From NCBI RefSeq assembly GCF_001467825.1, contig NZ_LNYK01000033.1:146811-210810 (forward strand): 64,000 bases of DNA, written 5' to 3'. This document shows, piece by piece, positions 57,748 to 64,000 of this stretch. How positions within the stretch are numbered: the first letter of the stretch is position 1; each line of letters opens with the position of its first letter. The notes under the pieces were generated by a model. It had not been told where the DNA came from, did no database searches, and saw only the letters and a program-made list of their open reading frames with translations. Made by a program: the position numbers and the translations under genes. This DNA is from Legionella londiniensis. GTDB lineage: Bacteria; Pseudomonadota; Gammaproteobacteria; Legionellales; Legionellaceae.

Positions 57748-58734
57748 ATTTTCTTCCATAAGCGACTTGACTTGAGAGATATCAGAATATTTGCTGAACA
57801 AATACAGCAGCTTGCAATGGGCAGCTTCAGGGGTCATATCCTGGCCGCTGATTAATCCCGCCTCTTTTAACGTATAGCCTGTGGCATATTGGGCCATTTC
57901 GACCCGTCCATGCTGGCACTGGCTGCAATTCACGATCACTATTCCGCGATTGCAGGCATTTGCAAGCAATTGCAAAAAGCGTGGATCATTGTTTTGTGCA
58001 TTGCCGCTGCCATAGGTTTCAAGAACCAGGCCGCGAAGAGGCTGCTCTAAAATAAATGCCAAAACATCCGTTGCAAATCCAGGAAAAAGACGAAAATTGG
58101 CAATGAAATGCGGGCTGATGGTTTGCAGGCGGAATGACTTTTGCGTTTCTTGCAATAACAGTTCCCGATGAAGCTCGATATCAATGCCCACTGTGGCCAA
58201 ATGGGGAAAATTCGGCGAGTCAAACGCATTAAAACTTTGCGCGCTCACTTTCTGAGCGCGGTTACCGCGCAGCAAACGCTGGTTAAAATAAATGCACACT
58301 TCCTTAATCGGCTGATGGGCACAAAGCCATAATGAGGTAATGATATTTTCGAGTGCGTCATTGCGAACTTCAGACAAAGGTATCTGTGAACCAGTCAAAA
58401 TCACGGGCTTGTCGAGATGCTCCAGCATAAAGGATAAGGCAGATGCGGTATAAGCCATGGTATCGGTACCATGAAAAATCACAAAACCGTCATAATGCTG
58501 GTATTCGGCGGCAATATCTTCGCCAATTCTATTCCATTCATGAACAGTCATATTGGAAGAATCAAGAAGCGGTTTATATTCCTTGATGACATAATCGGGC
58601 ATCGCTTCGTGAGACAGTGCGGGTATTTTCGCCAATGCAGACTCTACATAGCCTACTGCCGGCTGATAGCCGTGATCGCTTTTAATACTGCTTATCGTGC
58701 CGCCGGTATTGATGATTAAAATTTTTTTTTTCAT
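57724..58734 (-). CDS. ansA: L-asparaginase, cytoplasmic (type I-like)
   Basis: About 336 residues. The Thr-containing motifs are INTGGTISS near the N-terminus and FVIFHGTDTMAYTAS at about 90; GSQIPLSEVRNDALEN and a YGSGNAQ stretch follow. No signal peptide, as in AnsA. It hydrolyses asparagine to aspartate and ammonia. The start at 58734 is chosen over 58743, three residues longer. Its 3' end overlaps the convergent gene by 24 bp. Confidence 0.9.
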   Translation of the reverse strand: MKKKILIINTGGTISSIKSDHGYQPAVGYVESALAKIPALSHEAMPDYVIKEYKPLLDSSNMTVHEWNRIGEDIAAEYQHYDGFVIFHGTDTMAYTASALSFMLEHLDKPVILTGSQIPLSEVRNDALENIITSLWLCAHQPIKEVCIYFNQRLLRGNRAQKVSAQSFNAFDSPNFPHLATVGIDIELHRELLLQETQKSFRLQTISPHFIANFRLFPGFATDVLAFILEQPLRGLVLETYGSGNAQNNDPRFLQLLANACNRGIVIVNCSQCQHGRVEMAQYATGYTLKEAGLISGQDMTPEAAHCKLLYLFSKYSDISQVKSLMEENLFGELTP

Positions 58735-58966
58735 AGTTTTCAAAACATTTTTTCAAGGCATGAATATTATTACATGCTATGCCTGCCTCAGGAATATTTC
58801 AGGTTTTGCTCTATTGATATGCAAAAAATACAAGCAAAGAGTTTAAATATTGACGCAAGCCAGACAAGATTTCAATATAGTATACTTAAAGAGGAGTTTT
58901 ATTTGCCAAACTCTTGCCTTTTATGAAAAAATCAGAGCATGAATGGTTAGTGTAAGCAGTAAAAAT

Positions 58967-59491
58967 ATGGTGATTGATCGCGCCGGCTATCGTTTAAACG
59001 TCGGCATTATTTTGATCAATGAGTCTGGCCGTGTGTTTTGGGGGCGAAGGCATGGTCATGATGCCTGGCAATTCCCCCAGGGCGGGTTAAGTACGGGAGA
59101 AACGGCGCTTGAAGCGATGTACCGTGAACTGCGGGAAGAAGTTGGCTTGGAGCGCACAGACATAGAAATATTGGGCGTAACCCGCCGTTGGCTTAAATAC
59201 CGGCTACCCAAGCAGTATTTGCGCCAGGGCAGCGACCCTTTGGTCATCGGCCAGAAGCAGAAATGGTTTTTGTTAAGGCTCTTGACCAGTGAACAAAAAG
59301 TCCGCCTGGATTTAAGCGATTCGCCGGAGTTTGATAGTTGGCGCTGGATAGATTACTACGAGCCGCAAAATCAGGTTATTTTTTTTAAGCGACAGGTATA
59401 TATGCAGGCACTTAAGGAATTAGAGCAATTTCTGAAAAAGCGCCGCACCCCCTTTGGTAAACGCCGCAAGCGAGGTAATCATAGTTTTTAG
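58967..59491 (+). CDS. rppH: RNA pyrophosphohydrolase RppH
   Basis: About 174 residues with the Nudix box [20 protein letters not shown] and VGL, and the family N-terminus [16 protein letters not shown]. It removes pyrophosphate from mRNA 5' ends and triggers decay. The start at 58967 fits the family; an ATG at 58943 adds eight residues. It is first in the conserved rppH-ptsP-lgt-thyA order, and ptsP begins directly after its stop. Confidence 0.95.
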   Translation: MVIDRAGYRLNVGIILINESGRVFWGRRHGHDAWQFPQGGLSTGETALEAMYRELREEVGLERTDIEILGVTRRWLKYRLPKQYLRQGSDPLVIGQKQKWFLLRLLTSEQKVRLDLSDSPEFDSWRWIDYYEPQNQVIFFKRQVYMQALKELEQFLKKRRTPFGKRRKRGNHSF

Positions 59492-61783
59492 ATGTTGAAA
59501 GTACTCAAGCGCATCGTACAGGATGTAACCACTGCCAATCGGCTTGCAGATGCCCTGGGCATTCTTGTGCACCAGGTTCGTAAAGCTGTTGTGGCTGATG
59601 CTGTGTCCGTTTTTTTAATTGATATTAAACATGCTGAATATGTATTAATCGCGACAGAAGGGTTAAACAAAAAGGCGGAATCAAGAGTTCGTGTGCCTCT
59701 AAACAGCGGTTTGATTGGATTGGTTGGCAGAAGAGAAGAACCCTTCAATATTGATAATGCCCCCGCTCACCCGGAATTTCATCAAAATCCGTTGCTGGGA
59801 GAAGAAGAATACAAATCGTTTCTTGGGGTGCCCATCATTCAGCATCGCAAGCTATATGGGGTATTGGCAGCCCAGCGTACCGAACAGCGCTTTTTTGACG
59901 ATGCGGAAGAAGCTTTTTTAATTACTCTGGCTGCCCAGTTAGGCGGCATCCTGGCTCATGCGGAAGCAACAGGTGAGCTTGCCCAGTTGACCCAGCCGCA
60001 ATCCATTGGGCTTGCACGGCCTGAAGTGACACAAATTGCTTTGACCGGAATCGGCAGTGTTCCAGGCGTTGGGATTGGCACTGCGGTTGTTATCTATCCA
60101 CCGGCTGATATCGATGCCGTGCCAAGGCGCAGCACAGATAATGTCGAAAGAGAAATTGCCTTATTCTACGATGCCTTGCAAGCCGCAAGGGATGACATGC
60201 TGCGTTTAAGCCGCCGCATGAAAAATACCGTGGCTGAAAATGAACGGGCACTATTTGATGTTTATTTACGTTTATTGGAAAAAGATAGTCTTGGCGCTGA
60301 AGTGGAGGAAGTGATAAGGCTTGAGCATCTCAGCGCGCAGACAGCCTTGTCTTTAGTGATTAAAAAGCATGTTTTTCAATTTGAAAACATGAAAGATGAT
60401 TACCTCAGCGAACGCGCAAGCGATTTTCGCGATCTCGGCAGGCGGGTGCTTGCTGAACTGCAAAGCTCAGAGCAGGAAGAAATCATCTATCCGCAACGCA
60501 CCATTTTAATTGGCGATGAAATTACCGCAGCCCAGCTTGCCGAAGTCCCGGAAGGTCAGCTCTCAGGCATTGTATCAGGAAAAGGGTCTAACAATTCCCA
60601 TGTCGCAATCCTTGCTCGTGCCATGGGCATCCCAACCGTTATGGGTGTGCGGGGATTGAATATCGATCAATTATCGCGCCGAGCGGTGATCGTAGACGGG
60701 TATTACGGCCATGTATTTATTTCTCCATCCAAACCCTTGCTGGCCGAGTATAAAAAACTGGCTCAGGAAGAAGATGAACTCAATCAAAGCCTCGTTAATC
60801 TCCGGGATAAACCGGCGGAAACATTGGATAACCACCGCATTTCCTTGCAAGTCAACACAGGACTTGCCATGGATGCCGGTTTATCGATGAGCGTTGGCGC
60901 GGAAGGTGTCGGCCTGTATCGCTCGGAAGTACCTTTCATGAGCCGTGACCGCTTTCCTTCTGAAGATGAGCAATACATTATTTATCGCCAGATTCTTAAA
61001 GCCTTTGCGCCGCATCGGGTTACCATGCGCACCCTGGATATTGGCGGGGACAAGACTTTGTCTTATTTCCCCATTGAGGAAGAGAATCCTTATCTCGGCT
61101 GGCGCGGCATACGTATCACGCTTGATCACCCCGATGTTTTTTTGCTGCAAGTCAGGGCAATGATGCGCGCTAATGAAGAATTAAACAACTTACGGATCAT
61201 GCTGCCTATGGTTTCCTCCTTGTGCGAGGTGGATGAAGCGTCTTTATTGATAAACCAGGCCTATACAGAACTGCTTGAAGAAGGGTGCATCATTGAAAAG
61301 CCACAAATCGGCGTAATGATTGAAGTGCCATCTGCGGTATATCAGGCCCGAGAATTGGCTAAGCGGGTTGATTTCCTATCTGTTGGCAGCAATGATTTAA
61401 CCCAGTATTTGCTGGCTGTGGATCGCAACAACGCGAGAGTTGCCTCCCTGTATGATCCATTGCATCCTGCCATGCTGCAGTCTTTGATGAAAGTAGTCGA
61501 AGGAGCGCATGCGGCAGGAGTTGAGGTCAGCATTTGCGGAGAAATGGCAAGCGATCCTCTGGCAGTCATTTTGTTACTCGCTATGGGATTTGATACACTC
61601 AGCATGAACTCGTTTAGCCTGCCCCGCATCAAATGGGTGATTCGCAATTTTTCGCTGGCTAATGCGCGCAAGATTCTTGCCGAAGTTCTTGAATTTGAAC
61701 ATGCGGATGAAATCAGGCTGCATTTGCAAAAAGTGCTTACTGATGAGGGGCTTGGCGGATTGATCCGTGCCGGCAAGTCATAA
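59492..61783 (+). CDS. ptsP: Phosphoenolpyruvate-protein phosphotransferase PtsP (EI-Ntr)
   Basis: The 763-residue protein has an N-terminal GAF domain (about 1-165) and then an enzyme I unit: the phospho-His in GKGSNNSHVAILARAMGIP, the PEP-binding region with LYRSEVPFM and the LGWRGIRI and SVGSNDLTQYLLAVDRNN motifs. EI-Ntr passes phosphate from PEP to NPr and IIA-Ntr in a regulatory phosphorelay that responds to nitrogen status. Gene order matches E. coli. Confidence 0.96.
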   Translation: MLKVLKRIVQDVTTANRLADALGILVHQVRKAVVADAVSVFLIDIKHAEYVLIATEGLNKKAESRVRVPLNSGLIGLVGRREEPFNIDNAPAHPEFHQNPLLGEEEYKSFLGVPIIQHRKLYGVLAAQRTEQRFFDDAEEAFLITLAAQLGGILAHAEATGELAQLTQPQSIGLARPEVTQIALTGIGSVPGVGIGTAVVIYPPADIDAVPRRSTDNVEREIALFYDALQAARDDMLRLSRRMKNTVAENERALFDVYLRLLEKDSLGAEVEEVIRLEHLSAQTALSLVIKKHVFQFENMKDDYLSERASDFRDLGRRVLAELQSSEQEEIIYPQRTILIGDEITAAQLAEVPEGQLSGIVSGKGSNNSHVAILARAMGIPTVMGVRGLNIDQLSRRAVIVDGYYGHVFISPSKPLLAEYKKLAQEEDELNQSLVNLRDKPAETLDNHRISLQVNTGLAMDAGLSMSVGAEGVGLYRSEVPFMSRDRFPSEDEQYIIYRQILKAFAPHRVTMRTLDIGGDKTLSYFPIEEENPYLGWRGIRITLDHPDVFLLQVRAMMRANEELNNLRIMLPMVSSLCEVDEASLLINQAYTELLEEGCIIEKPQIGVMIEVPSAVYQARELAKRVDFLSVGSNDLTQYLLAVDRNNARVASLYDPLHPAMLQSLMKVVEGAHAAGVEVSICGEMASDPLAVILLLAMGFDTLSMNSFSLPRIKWVIRNFSLANARKILAEVLEFEHADEIRLHLQKVLTDEGLGGLIRAGKS

Positions 61784-61834
61784 CATGGTATATTAACTGA
61801 ATCATGATGCGTAATTGACAAGGATTGGTAAAAA

Positions 61835-62635
61835 ATGCCTGTATTAGCTTTTCCTCATATTGACCCGGTTGTTTTTTCCCTTGGCCCCGTGCGGGTGCAC
61901 TGGTACGGCTTGATGTACCTACTAGGGTTTATTGCCGCCTGGATATTGGCGCTTTGGCGGGTTAGGCGGTATAAGCTCGCTTGGAGCAAAGAACAAATTG
62001 GCGATTTGATTTTTTTTGGCGCCCTCGGCGTGATTATCGGCGGCCGTTTGGGTTATATGCTTTTTTATAACTTCCCGGAGTTTATCCAAGAGCCCTGGAT
62101 GGTTTTTAAAATATGGCAAGGCGGGATGTCGTTTCATGGAGGATTGATAGGCGTAGTGGTTGCTTTTTGGCTTTTTGCCTGGAAAACCGCTAAATCCTTG
62201 CTGGAGGTTACCGATTTTGCAGCCCCCCTCGTCCCTCTCGGCTTGGCAGCCGGACGCGCAGGCAATTTTATTAATGGAGAACTGTGGGGCCGACCGACTG
62301 ATGTTCCCTGGGCCATGGTTTTTCCTCATGTGGATAACCAGCCAAGGCACCCTTCCCAGCTATATGAGTTAGGTCTTGAAGGAATTGCCTTGTTTATTCT
62401 GGTATGGTGGTATGCCTCCAAGCCCCGTCCGACTGGCTGTGTGTCTGCTGTTTTTTTAATCGGATATGCCCTGTCACGCCTGATTGTGGAATTTTACCGC
62501 GAGCCTGATGCGCAAATCGGCTATCTGGCTTTTGGCTGGTTAACTATGGGGCAATTATTATCTATTCCCATGCTGCTTTTGGGGATTATCTTATGGTGGA
62601 TCAAAAGAAATGAAAACATACCTGCAACTGATTGA
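61835..62635 (+). CDS. lgt: Prolipoprotein diacylglyceryl transferase
   Basis: The 266-residue membrane protein has seven hydrophobic helices and the Lgt motifs [34 protein letters not shown], and [13 protein letters not shown]. It attaches diacylglycerol to the lipobox Cys of prolipoproteins. The thyA gene overlaps its end by 26 bp. Confidence 0.97.
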   Translation: MPVLAFPHIDPVVFSLGPVRVHWYGLMYLLGFIAAWILALWRVRRYKLAWSKEQIGDLIFFGALGVIIGGRLGYMLFYNFPEFIQEPWMVFKIWQGGMSFHGGLIGVVVAFWLFAWKTAKSLLEVTDFAAPLVPLGLAAGRAGNFINGELWGRPTDVPWAMVFPHVDNQPRHPSQLYELGLEGIALFILVWWYASKPRPTGCVSAVFLIGYALSRLIVEFYREPDAQIGYLAFGWLTMGQLLSIPMLLLGIILWWIKRNENIPATD

Positions 62636-63404
62636 ATATATATTGAAAAATGGCGTGGAAAAAAGCGACCGCACCGGTACGGGGACCTTATCAGTATTTG
62701 GTTATCAGATGCGCTTTAATCTGGCTTGCGGCTTTCCCTTGCTGACCACCAAGAAAATGCATACACGCAGCATTATTCATGAACTGCTGTGGTTTTTAAA
62801 AGGCGATACCAATATCGCCTATTTAAATGAGAACGGCGTGACCATTTGGGATGAGTGGGCAGATAAAAATGGCGATCTTGGCCCGGTTTACGGCAGGCAG
62901 TGGCGCAGTTGGCCCACAGCGGACGGCAGAACCATTGATCAATTGTCGATTGTTCTGCAGCAAATTAAAACGAACCCCGATTCGCGCCGAATCCTGGTCA
63001 GCGCCTGGAATGTAGGGGAATTGGACAATATGGCACTGGCTCCCTGCCATGCCCTGTTCCAATTTTATGTAGCAAACAATAGATTGTCCTGCCAGCTTTA
63101 TCAACGCTCGGCTGACGTTTTCCTCGGCGTCCCGTTTAATATTGCCTCTTACGCTCTGCTGACTCACATGATAGCCGAGCAATGCGACCTGGATGTGGGG
63201 GAATTTATCTGGACAGGCGGCGATTGCCATTTATACCTCAATCACATAGAGCAAGCGAAGACACAGCTTGCGCGCGAGCCATTACCTTTGCCCCGCCTTC
63301 GCTTTAAACGCAAGCCTGAATCCTTGTTTGCATATCAGTTTGACGACATCGAGATAGAAAATTATCAATCTCACCCCGCTATCAAGGCGCCTATAGCAAT
63401 ATAG
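62610..63404 (+). CDS. thyA: Thymidylate synthase ThyA
   Basis: The 264-residue protein has the E. coli length. It has [17 protein letters not shown] near the N-terminus, [11 protein letters not shown], and the active-site Cys in [12 protein letters not shown], followed by [20 protein letters not shown]. It methylates dUMP to dTMP with methylenetetrahydrofolate. The start inside lgt is supported by GGTGG shortly upstream. Confidence 0.98.
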   Translation: MKTYLQLIEYILKNGVEKSDRTGTGTLSVFGYQMRFNLACGFPLLTTKKMHTRSIIHELLWFLKGDTNIAYLNENGVTIWDEWADKNGDLGPVYGRQWRSWPTADGRTIDQLSIVLQQIKTNPDSRRILVSAWNVGELDNMALAPCHALFQFYVANNRLSCQLYQRSADVFLGVPFNIASYALLTHMIAEQCDLDVGEFIWTGGDCHLYLNHIEQAKTQLAREPLPLPRLRFKRKPESLFAYQFDDIEIENYQSHPAIKAPIAI

Positions 63405-63427
63405 GTACGGCATTTGTCAGCAGGCTT

Positions 63428-63958
63428 TCATGAAAATAACCAGGCAACCGTGGCCGTGAGGGTGTAGTCATTTTGGTTTTGTTCGCCATTCAAACGTTGG
63501 CTAACCGGCAAGGAAACGCCGAGTTGCAATGTCAAATGGGTATTTGAATACCATAAAGAAGGCGTAAGCAATATTATATTGCCCCCGGAATTAGGGTCAG
63601 GAACGCCGCCAATTTTATCTTTTTCGGTATATTCTCCATTGCACTCCAGCAAGCTTGAAAAGATGTACTGCCCGCTTTTCGCGGAAATAATCCGGCCAAT
63701 ACCCATCTGATAAAGGTACTGCGTTCCAACCTGGTTATTGCCTTTAGGGACAACATAAATCAGGGCGGGAGAGGCAAACCAAAGCCAGTTCACAAATGTT
63801 TGGTTAAAAGTCGCACCGGCGAAGATGCCGGGGGAACCATTGCCGGTAGGCGGGATTTTGCTGTTGGAACCAGTTGGAAAAATCACAGCTCCAACCAAAG
63901 TGGCCTGCGTTTCTTTTTTAACCTCAGCTCGATATAAGAATAAGGTTATGTGATTGAA
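63428..63958 (-). pseudogene. C-terminal part of an outer-membrane barrel protein (MetA-pathway/PF13557-like)
   Basis: The frame is open from 63958 and shows alternating beta-strands ending in the C-terminal aromatic VAWLFS, typical of outer-membrane barrels. ATLVGAVIFPTGSNS, SSLLECNGEY, LTPSLWYSNTHLTLQLGVSL and PVSQRLNG fit the transporter-like family once named for the phenol degradation MetA pathway. The first in-frame start is a TTG at 63898. The N-terminal half with its signal peptide is missing: upstream sequence in this frame hits a stop. It is most likely a truncated or frame-shifted gene, unless a sequencing error hides the rest beyond 64000. Confidence 0.55.
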
Positions 63959-64000
63959 TTATTGAAAAAATTAGCGGTGCTATATACATTTTGTTTTTTT

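Overview
The window looks like a chromosome segment of a gammaproteobacterium of the order Legionellales, most likely Legionella or a close relative. The reasons are inferred from the sequence alone: gammaproteobacterial gene orders (trxA-rho, ubiD-fre, rppH-ptsP-lgt-thyA, ksgA/apaH), Legionella-like RppH, RsmE and Rho sequences, moderate GC, and scattered predicted proteins of unknown function that resemble host-interaction proteins. About 60 protein genes and one tRNA gene were found. No rRNA, CRISPR array or prophage was seen.

Layout. 1-950: the 3' end of tatB faces tatC, and the two overlap at their ends. 1107-7194: three co-directional genes of an NHLP/NHLM-type peptide exporter (HlyD-like adaptor, C39 peptidase-ABC transporter, second ABC transporter) with no visible peptide substrate. 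7338-15088: rsmA, a TraI-like domain protein, apaH, then a tightly overlapping four-gene tripartite exporter (TolC-like, MacA-like lipoprotein, ABC ATPase, FtsX-type permease). 15099-20028: a PAS/GAF/GGDEF diguanylate cyclase, an MltB-like transglycosylase, an MsrB-MsrA fusion and hspQ. 20092-26944 (minus strand): a complete MoxR/Bat operon (moxR, DUF58, DUF4381, batA, batB, batC, batD); its TPR gene carries fifteen tandem 15-bp units.

27270-42242 is the accessory part. It holds a permuted papain-fold protein ending in a eukaryote-type CaaX box (CPIL), an integrase remnant, a solo HicB with crcB and DUF190 (fluoride), a membrane spermidine-synthase-like protein, an MHS-type MFS transporter, psd, tRNA-Leu(CAG), a GDPD phosphodiesterase and fumC. 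Then come a decayed IS patch (an IS5/ISAs1 chimera and a truncated IS630), the cut-off C-terminus of a 2-oxoglutarate/Fe dioxygenase, and an SDR-MFS-EamA gene set that may have worked with it on a hydroxylated amino acid.

42440-63404 is mostly core: rsmE, trxA, rho, ubiD, a flavin reductase, an amidase, htpX, a SulP transporter with an unusual large insert, metG, a stand-alone rnfB, nth, glmU, a helical protein of unknown function, asparaginase, rppH, ptsP, lgt and thyA. The window ends in an N-terminally truncated outer-membrane barrel gene.

The strongest leads for new biology are the CaaX protein at 27270, the interrupted dioxygenase/SDR/exporter cluster at 38850-41990, the orphan NHLP exporter at 1107-7194 and the SulP insert at 50880-51273.
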